In this document: positions 8,905 to 18,500 of the stretch, in pieces
Numbering within the stretch: position 1 is the first letter of the stretch
Layout of the letters: the number at the start of each line of letters is the position of its first letter
From: Phocaeicola_A sp964444735
GTDB taxonomy: Bacteria > Bacteroidota > Bacteroidia > Bacteroidales > Bacteroidaceae
NCBI GenBank assembly: GCA_964444735.1
Contig: CAYUIJ010000009.1
Coordinates: forward strand, 1 to 42,827
DNA: 42,827 bases
Direction of reading: 5' to 3'
The notes under the pieces: model-generated
Told to the model about the DNA's origin: nothing
The model's database searches: none
Seen by the model: the letters and a program-made list of their open reading frames with translations, nothing else
Made by a program: the position numbers and the translations under genes

Positions 8905-11484
8905 TTATTTTAAGTTGATGTCGAGCATCTTCAGTAATAATTCATAGTGGGCTTTCGTCTTCCCCGATGCGCCGGGTGCCTTTTGTCTCATCAGCTGTCT
9001 GGCCTTGGCTATATATGCGTATACGTCTGCCTGTGTGACTTTGGCCGTCATGGAAAAACGGTTCAACGGCTCCCATTCAAAACCTGCCACAGGGTTATGC
9101 ACCGCATTTTCCCAGGGAGCATGTCCTCCGCAACAGACATATCCGAACCGGCGGCGACTAAGGCCGGCCAGTCTTTCTCCGGCTGATGCTTTCTCGGTTC
9201 CCTTGATTGCGAACCCGGCAGTCTGCATCATGGTGTATATGTATTGTTTCTGGAGATTCATCTGGGATTCTGTCAATGTACGTCCCGAAACGGTCGGTCC
9301 CCAGACAAAACCGTATACCATGCCGAAAGCCTCTGCGGCAGTAAACGAATCCTTGTCCAATCCTTCGTATTGCGATACCCGAAGAGGTATAGACAGTATG
9401 TGCCGCAGCATGAAGTCCTGGACAGTCTGCTTGGGGGAACCCGAAACCGGGAACTTAGCCAACAGATCCTTGTTGTCAAGCCAGTCCAGATCATTATATA
9501 TCTCAAACAGGTAATTCAGGGCTTCCTTTTGTTGTGCCTTCGGAATCTGCGCAAAACGCGGCATTGCGTCGCCTTCCTTGACTTCGTTGACAAAATAGCC
9601 GCCTACATTGCCCGCCACATGGGTAACGTACATTGCAAGCTGCTCTACAATGCCGGTAAACAGGCTTTCACGGTATTCGTATGTGTCATCGCCTTCCGAA
9701 ATCCAGCTCTCCAGATTACTCATGATATACTTGAGGTTCCTGATGCCATACCGGGTTGCCTTCACAGAGTTGTCGCCAATATCTTCCGTCTGTGAACGGG
9801 GATCCACCACCTTATATACCTGCTGTTTCCCGTACCGGTACACAGGATTCTCCTTAATGGCGTCACTGATCCATTTGCCTGTTATAACCGCTTCTTCCTC
9901 TGCGGAACCGACATTGAATACCGGAGTATAGGTCCATCTGACGAGGTATTTGTCGTATTCGCCAAAACGGGGAGGAGTCAGTCTTACTCCACGCTCTTTA
10001 TCGCCGGGCTGTGCCACGTAGTTGAAACGGGCATAGTCCATGATGGAAGGAGTGGTGCCATACTTCTGCGTGAATTCCGGCGAGCGTAACGAATCTACCG
10101 GGAAAGCGGAGGAAGCCCCCATGTTATGCATGAATCCCAGACAGTGGCCTATCTCGTGTGAAAGCACATAGCGCAACGCGTCGCCCACCATTTCATCCGG
10201 AATATTGACGGTGCGCACGTCCTTATCGGCTTGCGCCGTCTGCACGAACAGCCAGTTGCTGATAAGCTTGACGACATTATGATACAAATACACGGAGGCA
10301 TTCAGGATTTCCCCGCTCCGCGGATCCACCCATGACGGCCCCATGGCGTTCTCAATGCTCGACGGGGCATAACGGACGCACGAATACTTGATATTGTCCG
10401 GATCGAATTCCGGATCATCGGTCGGGAAATCTTTGGCCACCACAACGTCTTTGAATCCAATCTGCCCGAACAGCTCATTCCATTGGGTGACTCCTTCACG
10501 CAGATACGGCTTCCATTTCTCAGGGAAAGTGTTGTCGATATAGAAAACAATCTGCTTAACGGGCCTCACTTTCTCCCCGCGCAAGTAGGCGGCGGTGTCA
10601 GACGGCTGTATATCCCATCGGTTGGCATAGTAGACGGGCGCGGTTGTCCTGGCTCCTTCACCCAGCTGATCACGCTTGGTAAAGAATACCCCGATACGGT
10701 AATCCGCCATACGCGGACGGTAAGGCTTTTCTTTTAACAGCATGATGGAGCGTGTCATTTCCGCAGTGAACGGGCGGTCCTTTATGAGCGGTTTCCCTTG
10801 TGAGTCGCTGACTGAGAATGTATATGACAGGCAGCTTTTAATGGAAACGTTGTCTTTGAAAGCCTTGATTTGCGAAATGTAAGAGCAGCCCGACTGATAA
10901 TTCTCCGTTCGATTGTACTTTCCATACACTGAGTTACGATCGAACGGACTCATTTTTTTATTGTCGCTCAGGAAAACCTCGGTCATATCGAATACGATGG
11001 CAGTAGAGTCCTTATTGTATGCCTGGATTTTCTGATTACTGATAATCGCCCCCAAGGCGCTTTTGCGCAAAGCCTCATCGATTTGTGCGCTGCCCGCAAT
11101 ATAATTTGTGCTTACCTGACGTAACTGCACATGTGTCTTGTTTCGTGTAAACACGACATGAAGCAGATCGGCCGGTTTGGAGCCCACTACGGCATTGCCG
11201 TTGTCGGAGATGCCGGTAACCGTAGAGCCGATAAGCATATCCTTATTGATTAAATCCACAGGAAGCTCAAAATAGACTTTCCCGTCAAGCAAATGCAATG
11301 TTATCAGCCCCTCGGCCGTCTCATGCTTTTTCTTGAACAGTTTGTCATATTCGCTTTCCTTTTTGGCGGGAGCCGTCTGCTCTGTTTTCTTTTTTTTCCA
11401 GAAGAACGGGAATTTGCGTTGCGCGTCAATGGTGACAGACGAGACTGCCACCATTGACGCAAGTAAGATGATTTTCTTTTTCAT
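8905..11484 (-). CDS. DUF5117/DUF4953 zinc-dependent metalloprotease (metzincin motif)
   Basis: An 859-residue exported protein. The signal peptide spans about residues 1-21 (no lipobox Cys). After a Lys-rich linker come a DUF5118-like YDKLFK motif near 47, a DUF5117 domain at about 95-290, and a DUF4953 catalytic domain from about 400. The motif HEIGHCLGFMH (H443, E444, H447, H453) matches the metzincin consensus HExxHxxGxxH. The Met-turn-like SIMDY follows about 30 residues later. It should therefore be an active zinc endopeptidase in the periplasm or outside the cell. It lies between the PKD-like lipoprotein gene (31-nt gap) and its inactive paralogue (15-nt gap), within the SusCD locus. 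Substrate is unknown; capture of host or dietary protein is inferred from context. Confidence 0.92.
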   Translation of the reverse strand: MKKKIILLASMVAVSSVTIDAQRKFPFFWKKKKTEQTAPAKKESEYDKLFKKKHETAEGLITLHLLDGKVYFELPVDLINKDMLIGSTVTGISDNGNAVVGSKPADLLHVVFTRNKTHVQLRQVSTNYIAGSAQIDEALRKSALGAIISNQKIQAYNKDSTAIVFDMTEVFLSDNKKMSPFDRNSVYGKYNRTENYQSGCSYISQIKAFKDNVSIKSCLSYTFSVSDSQGKPLIKDRPFTAEMTRSIMLLKEKPYRPRMADYRIGVFFTKRDQLGEGARTTAPVYYANRWDIQPSDTAAYLRGEKVRPVKQIVFYIDNTFPEKWKPYLREGVTQWNELFGQIGFKDVVVAKDFPTDDPEFDPDNIKYSCVRYAPSSIENAMGPSWVDPRSGEILNASVYLYHNVVKLISNWLFVQTAQADKDVRTVNIPDEMVGDALRYVLSHEIGHCLGFMHNMGASSAFPVDSLRSPEFTQKYGTTPSIMDYARFNYVAQPGDKERGVRLTPPRFGEYDKYLVRWTYTPVFNVGSAEEEAVITGKWISDAIKENPVYRYGKQQVYKVVDPRSQTEDIGDNSVKATRYGIRNLKYIMSNLESWISEGDDTYEYRESLFTGIVEQLAMYVTHVAGNVGGYFVNEVKEGDAMPRFAQIPKAQQKEALNYLFEIYNDLDWLDNKDLLAKFPVSGSPKQTVQDFMLRHILSIPLRVSQYEGLDKDSFTAAEAFGMVYGFVWGPTVSGRTLTESQMNLQKQYIYTMMQTAGFAIKGTEKASAGERLAGLSRRRFGYVCCGGHAPWENAVHNPVAGFEWEPLNRFSMTAKVTQADVYAYIAKARQLMRQKAPGASGKTKAHYELLLKMLDINLK

Positions 11485-11515
11485 GTCAGCTTTTTTATGT
11501 CCTTATGAAATCAGA

Positions 11516-13174
11516 TTAGTATCCGGTGGCCGTTACATCCAGGATCTCACCAAAACCGTCATATACAAGTGCCTTGGAAGCGTCAAGGGTTCCCGCACCG
11601 GGCTGCCTCATCGGAACAAGTGAGACTTTTCCGCCAGATTCCGCGGATTGGGTCACAATGACAAGCGCCTTGTTGTTGAATTTATTTTCAGTAATATATC
11701 CCTCCTCAACAAAATCTATTAGATTGGTGTATTGCCCTTGCTGGTAGAGCTTGGCTTTTGTGATTTCCTCTCCGCTGCCGGGAGTGAACTGCGGGGTGTC
11801 TGAGACGCGTACCCCTCCTATACCGTAGGTAAATGCATAGACTGCCGCATCCGTTGCTACGTACAACACGTTGTATGCATGTCCGAAAAAGACGGATACG
11901 GCTTTGTCCAACAAAGCCTTTCCTTCGGGAGGGACAGAATATTTGTTACGTGCGGCTGCCGGCTGTTCCGGCGTGTCGTCACTTTCTGCTACATGGGGGC
12001 TTAACGTGTAAACGGCGTATTCTCCGCTGCTGTTGTCTTTCAGCAGGAAGACGGCCAGCGAAGCGTCAGGGAGAATTGCCGCGGCAATGGCGGTCTGGTC
12101 TCCCATGTCATTAGGATCAAACTCCGGACCTGAGACATACTCGCCACATATAAAACCATCAGGGAAAGAAATGTTACCACTTAAGGAACGGAACGCACTT
12201 GTGCCTGTGGAATCGTTAAGCCATACCAGATGGTTGTCATTAATAACAGATGAAGAATTTGCCGCATATACATTGTTGTTGATCTCACATCCTTCAAGGA
12301 CACTATTGGGCGCGGGGAACTTGTTGGCGTTTGTGTTGTTGATGACATAAAAACCGTTATTTGCATAAGCGATGAAGTTCTGACTAGAGCGGAAATAGGA
12401 TCTTACCTGAAAACCGGCGGGACGATACATAAACAGGTCGTCACTTTCCCACGCCCCGTTTATCGAATAATCCTTACAATCAAAACGGACACTTTCGCCT
12501 GCGGACGAAATCGCCCAGACCTGGTTTGTGTATCTTGAGCCCAATGATGACGCGGTTTTCGGGTTTCCCATCACCTCATAGGTCAATGAAGTCAACAACC
12601 CGTCATAAGCCGTACCGCCGGCCGTCTCTATAATATGACGGAATATTCTTTCTTCTCCCGTATACTGGTTTGTTATTTGGGAGTTGTTGATTAAAGTGAG
12701 GTCTGTTGTCACTCCGTCTTCAGTATCCGCAATCAGCAGCCCGTCTAAAAACTCGCTTTGCACATACAGTCTCCATGAATAAATATATTGCAGATTATCG
12801 TTTGCCGCATCCGTAACCGTCAGTTTCAATAAATAGGCCCCTTCGGCTACAGGACGGTTGATAATGCCGTGAAATTCTTTTTCTGTACCAATAATCTCAA
12901 AAACAGCGTTGGTGGTTTTGGGCTCCTCGGTTACAGCCCATTCATAACGCAAGTTGGATCCGTCAGAGCCTTCTTGGGTAATGGAGGGCACAATATCAAC
13001 GGGAGTCTGATAGCCTACACGTATCGTATTTTCCTGATCCACATCATTTACACTGATCCGTACTTCCGGAATAGGGTTGGTGGCGAATGAGCTCTTGTCA
13101 TCGTAACAGGAAGCAAGCCAGAGGATGCCGGGCAGCAACAGTGTCATCAAGCATGCGATATTATTCTTCTTCAT
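11516..13174 (-). CDS. PKD-like family lipoprotein
   Basis: A 552-residue protein with a lipoprotein signal and lipobox LASC at about residues 19-22, followed by YDDK, an acidic start compatible with surface export. The N-terminal part (about 35-140) reads like PKD/immunoglobulin-type beta domains (LRYEWAV, AYLLKLTVTD, YIYSWRLYVQ). The rest is rich in short beta strands and may form a propeller-like fold. Family members are usually found with SusC, SusD, DUF4843 and DUF5117 genes, as here, and I infer that they act as a surface binding or assembly component. No catalytic motif was recognised. It is 28 nt downstream of the corrected DUF4843 stop. Confidence 0.85.
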   Translation of the reverse strand: MKKNNIACLMTLLLPGILWLASCYDDKSSFATNPIPEVRISVNDVDQENTIRVGYQTPVDIVPSITQEGSDGSNLRYEWAVTEEPKTTNAVFEIIGTEKEFHGIINRPVAEGAYLLKLTVTDAANDNLQYIYSWRLYVQSEFLDGLLIADTEDGVTTDLTLINNSQITNQYTGEERIFRHIIETAGGTAYDGLLTSLTYEVMGNPKTASSLGSRYTNQVWAISSAGESVRFDCKDYSINGAWESDDLFMYRPAGFQVRSYFRSSQNFIAYANNGFYVINNTNANKFPAPNSVLEGCEINNNVYAANSSSVINDNHLVWLNDSTGTSAFRSLSGNISFPDGFICGEYVSGPEFDPNDMGDQTAIAAAILPDASLAVFLLKDNSSGEYAVYTLSPHVAESDDTPEQPAAARNKYSVPPEGKALLDKAVSVFFGHAYNVLYVATDAAVYAFTYGIGGVRVSDTPQFTPGSGEEITKAKLYQQGQYTNLIDFVEEGYITENKFNNKALVIVTQSAESGGKVSLVPMRQPGAGTLDASKALVYDGFGEILDVTATGY

Positions 13175-13202
13175 AATGGTATGGAATTATATAATTTAAG
13201 AT

Positions 13203-14070
13203 TCAATATGTACGGGCCTCAATAATTTGTCCTTTCAAAGAGCCTTCGTTATGGACCAAGGGGGCATCGGGGTNNNNNNNNNNCTTCCCGATACGCTTTC
13301 AGATAATCCGCCAATATCGCAGCATAAGCTTCGTATAAATTTCCTAGTATCAATAATCGGTAATTGGGGAGATATTTATAGGTATACAATGTCTCTGACT
13401 GCTGCATGTCAGGATGTGCGGCCATATCGTCCCAATTATCCCAGCCCAAGGCCGCCACAATCGCTTTTAAGGCATTGCGACTACAAGCCTTTGAAGAAGT
13501 AGAGGTGGCACCCAGAGATGATTTTATCAGTGAATTATATGTCATCCACACATACCTGTCTCCTGACTCAGGGAGATAGATATCGCTGTCCCAACTCAAC
13601 GTTGCCGTGATTTGTTCCTTAGGCCCTAACCCTAAAGCCGGTGACTCTTTCAGCCGGATATAGAGTGTGTATGACGCTCCGTTTTGTATCTCCTCGGTGT
13701 TGAGCATTCTTATCTTTATGGATCCTTTCAGACTATCCGCAGGAATCAGCGCCCCGGTTATTTCGTAACTGTTTTCGGGAGCGGTAGTCTCTTCCTTGAC
13801 TATTTCATAATTCACGGTACGATCTTCCGGAGAGACATTCCCCACCAAGACCAGGGGCAGCTCATACTCGCCATACTCATCCTCTGGATTCTCCAGAAAA
13901 GAATAGCTCGCTTTGAATATGCCGGTTTCCGCATCGTAGGCATCCGTTGTGTTGAAACGGACAGCATCGTATTGACTGTCAAAATACGGTATTTCTTCTT
14001 TTCCGCAGCCGGCAAGGCATAAAGAAGAACAGCCCAATGCCACGACTGATTTTATAACTGTTTTTTTCAT
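13203..14070 (-). CDS. DUF4843 domain lipoprotein, interrupted by an assembly gap
   Basis: The start at 14070 gives MKKTVIKSVVALG with lipobox LAGC. The next residues GKEE fit the X-K-(D/E)2 surface-export signal described in Bacteroidetes. The mature domain (YDAVRFNTT, YELPLVLVGN, ASYTLYIRLKES) is typical of DUF4843 proteins encoded after susD. A 10-N run interrupts the gene. Read literally it shifts the frame and gives a nonsense tail to 13249. In another frame the sequence left of the gap encodes PDAPLVHNEGSLKGQ and ends at a stop at 13203-13205, a plausible natural C-terminus. Joining the flanks with no missing bases gives YREDPDAPL in frame, so I place the true end at 13203. It sits 13 nt after susD. 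Confidence 0.8.
13274..13283. other. Assembly gap (10 N) inside the DUF4843 gene
   Basis: Ten consecutive N. The reading frame on both sides is continuous only if the true insert is a multiple of three, including zero, so the run length is nominal. Confidence 0.98.
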
Positions 14071-14083
14071 GGTAATAGTTTGT

Positions 14084-15583
14084 TTATTGTACACGTCCGG
14101 ATTGTATCTCAAAGGCAGGATAAGGCAACAGATACTGTGTGTCTGTCATCTCTCCCGCATAATTAGGGACAGACTTGCACCCTGTCCGCTTATAGTAATA
14201 AAACATGACGCCTTCGGAAATGAATTCCTTGCGGTATTCTTTTTGTATTTCGCTTATGATCTGGTCTGCATCCAGATTTTCAAGAGGGACGGGGATGCCT
14301 CTGATTTCACGAATCTTGTTCAGTCTCTGCAATGCCATGCCGAGATCGGGAGCAGAACCTGTAGCATAGCATTCGGCGGCAATATAGAATATCTCGGGCA
14401 AGCGTATCAGACACAGGCGGTTCTGACAGCTTATGTCCAGACTTGCCTGATGAATTTTCAGAGGGACATATCCTCTTGACGCACTTAAGGTCTGCTCTAA
14501 TATCCGTAACCGGAAATCTGAATTCATGCCTTCATATATGCTCTCAACATCCGCCTCCGGTATATACATAGCCGTATAGTCCGTTTCCTTGAAGCCGGGT
14601 ATTATGTATGAGGTGATTTTTGACGTAACGTCCGGAATGTCTATGCTAAATAAAGCCTCAGCCGTCATGGAACGGTTTGTCGCATTGATCTCGGGCAACA
14701 GATAAGACCAGGTATACATCTCATCCATTCTGATTCCATCATCGCCTACGGCCGCGATTATCTCCTCGGCTGCATTCAGGGCCTTGTCTATGCTTTCTTT
14801 GCTGCCTTCCCATAAGTATACGCGCGCTTCAAGCGCTTTGACCGCATAATAGTTAAGCCGCAAGGTCCTGTCATTGAAGAAACCGTCCGGATCTATGCTT
14901 GTATAATAAGAAGCCGGATGCTTCCCGGTGATAGGGTCGTAATCTCTCAATGATTCCTCCGCCGCTTCCAGATCGTCCAAAATCATCTGAAGCGTCTCCT
15001 TTCCCGATCGCTGGGGAGCGGGGGCAGACGATAAGGTTGTTACATACGGAATCGTGTTTTTGGAATTCAGTTCTGCGGAACGGTTTTTCCAGTCACCATA
15101 TCCGTACAGGCGCAACAGGTCAAAATGCATATATGCGCGAATGGCAAGGAGCTCTCCTTTGATGACATGATAATAGGCCTCGTCCATACCCTGCCCCTGT
15201 TTTTCCATACTGGCCAGCGCCTCATTGGCATTGGCTATCACAGAATAGGCCTTGGCCCAGATGTTTTCGATATCAGAGACTATCAGTGTATTCTCATAAT
15301 TGAAATTCTCATATTCATACATTTCCATGCTGGCATTGTATGAAGCAGAGAACGAGTTAAACTGGTGGCCTAACAATTCAGTGGCATACCACGACAGCTC
15401 TTTGCCGTAGAGGGCATCGTCTGTCATGCCGATATAACAGCCGATTAATGACTGCTGGAATCCGGCAAGAGTACTGTAATGATCTTTTTCCCGGATTTCA
15501 GATCCCGAAGTGACATCAAACCAGTCGCTGCAGGAGGATAATGCTGCTACCGACGCTAATAGGATTAATATGTACTTTTTCAT
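14084..15583 (-). CDS. SusD/RagB-family nutrient-binding outer-membrane lipoprotein
   Basis: A 499-residue SusD-like protein with lipobox LSSC near residue 18. The N-terminal signature is present (FDVTSGSEI, LAGFQQSLIGCYIGM), followed by the TPR-like helical region (NANEALASMEKQG, GELLAIRAYMHFDLLRLYG). The C-terminal part has the usual RLPEIFYIAAECYA and EIQKEYRKEFISEG segments. SusD-like proteins cap a SusC barrel on the cell surface and deliver glycans or peptides to it. The gene lies 11 nt after susC and is surely co-transcribed with it. The ligand cannot be read from sequence; protease neighbours favour peptides, as for RagB. Confidence 0.95.
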   Translation of the reverse strand: MKKYILILLASVAALSSCSDWFDVTSGSEIREKDHYSTLAGFQQSLIGCYIGMTDDALYGKELSWYATELLGHQFNSFSASYNASMEMYEYENFNYENTLIVSDIENIWAKAYSVIANANEALASMEKQGQGMDEAYYHVIKGELLAIRAYMHFDLLRLYGYGDWKNRSAELNSKNTIPYVTTLSSAPAPQRSGKETLQMILDDLEAAEESLRDYDPITGKHPASYYTSIDPDGFFNDRTLRLNYYAVKALEARVYLWEGSKESIDKALNAAEEIIAAVGDDGIRMDEMYTWSYLLPEINATNRSMTAEALFSIDIPDVTSKITSYIIPGFKETDYTAMYIPEADVESIYEGMNSDFRLRILEQTLSASRGYVPLKIHQASLDISCQNRLCLIRLPEIFYIAAECYATGSAPDLGMALQRLNKIREIRGIPVPLENLDADQIISEIQKEYRKEFISEGVMFYYYKRTGCKSVPNYAGEMTDTQYLLPYPAFEIQSGRVQ

Positions 15584-15594
15584 CTTTGTAGAAT

Positions 15595-18500
15595 TTAGAG
15601 AGTGGCTGTTAATGAGAACGACATGTTTCTTGCGAAAGGATAATTCAAGCCTCGTTCTATCTTTATGGAAGAGAACGTTGCGACATCATTCAAATAGAAC
15701 GACAAGCGCAGACGCTGCATGTTTAATTTCCTGTAAACGGAACCGGGGAACTCATAATACGCGCTGATGGAAGAGATCGACAGCTCGCGCCGGTCCTGCA
15801 CAAAGCGCGTGGTAGCGCGCGTGGTTGTTTCGGAATTGAATTTCTTGTACGGTGTCACTTGTCCGGGAGTGGTCCAGCGGCCAATCAGCAGCCGGCGGTC
15901 CACATTGTAGGTAATATCCGCATTTTCCACCCGGCTGACGAGGGTTGAGTTATACATCTGACAGCCCGCGAGATAGCTGAAAGTAGCGCTTAGCCCGATA
16001 CCTTTATATTCGGCTGTGAAACCGCCTGTTCCACGATACTTGGGATCAGAGTTTCCTGCGGGCACCATATCATTGGCCGAATAAGTATAAGTATAGGTGC
16101 CGTCTTTTTTAATGTACACTTCCAGTCCGGTCTGCGGGTCAATGCCGGCCGAGGGGACTGCCCATATCGTATTCATGGACATTCCGTCCTGATACATCAA
16201 TACGGGCGCGGAGGTGTTATTGTCTTCCGCCTGCCTCATCATTTTCTCATTGTAGGCCCGCATGCTTTCTGACAGGCTGATTATCTTATTCCGGTTATAG
16301 ACAAAAGTCCCGTATATGTTTACAAAGCCTTCTTTGCCCTGCCATACAGTATAATTGGCCTTGGCCTCAACGCCGGAATTGCGCACCAGTCCTAAATTGT
16401 CCTTTACCGTTGCGAATCCCGTAGAAGTGGGGATTGTCACATCGGTCAGCATATTCTTGGTATCTGCCGAGTAATAGTCGGCAGAAAGGGACAGTCCGGC
16501 AATTTTCATGTCGACTCCTATATTGTAGTCTTTCTTCTGTTCCCATTTTAGCTTAGAGTTAGGCATGGCAGCCAGATAAGCTCCCGTAAACCCTCCGTAT
16601 ACAACGCCTTTGTAATAATTATACGTGGCGATTGCCGCATTGGTATCGAAGTTCTGATTCCCGGTCAGCCCCACCGAGGCCCGGAGCTTTAACTGTTTAA
16701 CCCATCCGGCCCCTTTCATGAAGGCTTCATTGTGCAGGTTCCATCCGATGCCAAAAGACCAGCTGTTGGCCCAGCGGTTGTCTGCGCCGTATAGGGAAGA
16801 CGCGCTTTCGCGCACGGTCGCATCCGCCAAATAGCGGTTGTCATAATCATACGAGGCGGCTAACAGGAAACTGGCTTCCCGGTTGATTGTGGAATAGCCT
16901 ACAGGGATGCTGTTTTCGGCATATTGCTTTGCGAATGAGATATCCGCATTCTGATTGTTCGGGAAGCCCTCAGCCGTGTGCTGGTATGCCGATGATTTCT
17001 CTTCAGAGATAAAGACGCCGGCATTTCCAAAGACTGTATGTCTGCCGAACTGACTGTTATAGTTTATATTCAAGTCACCTGAGACAGAACTGGACTTGCC
17101 GTTTTCCATGACGTACCTGCCACGCTTAAGTACATCCCTGACATTTGCGAAGATGGAATGCGAGGCGGGATAGAAATCGTCTACATCGTTCCGTTTTTCA
17201 GAGACTCCTATGCGTGTGGTCGCCTTCCAGTTCTTAACCGGCTGCCATTCCGCATAAAAATTGTTGGTGAACTGCAGGTAACTGGAAGTAAGACTGGTTC
17301 CGATAATGGAATTATACATGGGGTTGGCTACCCGGGTTAATGTGGATCCTATTTGTTCTACCCATTGAAGTATATTCCCGTTTTCGTCAGTTGCCTGCCA
17401 ATATGGGTTCATTTTGGAATATTCGCTGAATTCCCCATAAGGCGACTCATTGCTTTTGTTAGATACGATAGACAGGATGTTTCTCAGCAACAGGTTGTTA
17501 CGCCTGTATGACACGTTCACGTCACCGGATACGTTGCGGCGGTCTGATCCTTTCATAACACCTGTAATCTGATTATAGGTAAAGTCTATGACGGCACGCA
17601 AGTTCTGGGAATCGCCCAACTCTATATTCAGGTTATGCTTATGTCCTATACCGGTGTGAAGCGGCTTGGACAGCCAGTATGTGTCCAGTCCTTCCAATGC
17701 GAGTTTCCGCCGGGCATTATACAGCTGGTCCAGCTCGATCTGCCTGTCGGCGCTACTATTTGTATATACTCCGTCCAAACGCTCTGCTTCCAGCTTCTCA
17801 AGCGCGTCACAAAGGTCGTAACTGGTTAAATCCGGCATTTCCAAAGAAATGCTGCCATTATACGTAATACGCTGCTGGTTTCCGGCCAAACGCTTTGTCT
17901 CAATGACAATTACGCCATTGGCCGCCTTTGATCCATACAATGCCTTGGCAGAGGCGTCTTTTAAGATTGTGATATTCTCAATGCGGTTCATGTCCATATC
18001 CATCACCGTTTCGACACTCGTTTCAAAACCGTCAAGAATGAACAACGGCTGATTAGGCTGGTTCTGGTAGTTGCTGCGCAACGAGCTGCTTTCTGTAGCC
18101 GGGAAGCTGGAAGTTCCGCGCATCGACACGGTGGGAGTCGTATTCGGGTCGGATCCCATATCAAAATTGTCGGCGATATACAGCGTGGGGTCCAGATTCT
18201 TCAGGCTTTGGAACACGTTCTGATTTCCTACCCGCATCAAATCCTTGCTCGAAATTGTAGTGGCGGACCCGGTAAAACTTTCCGCCTTACGGGTGTAGAT
18301 ACCGGTAACAACCACCTCGTCCAGCTCTGCATTGCTTTTCATGATGATATCGTTTCTCACGTCATTCCGTCCGCTCTCTACCATCACATGCTGTACGTAC
18401 ATGCCCACACAGGAGAAAGAGAGAGTGCATGACGTATCAAACGGTATCTCAATGCTGTATTTGCCGTTATTGTCGGTTACGGCAAACCGCCCGAGCTCAA

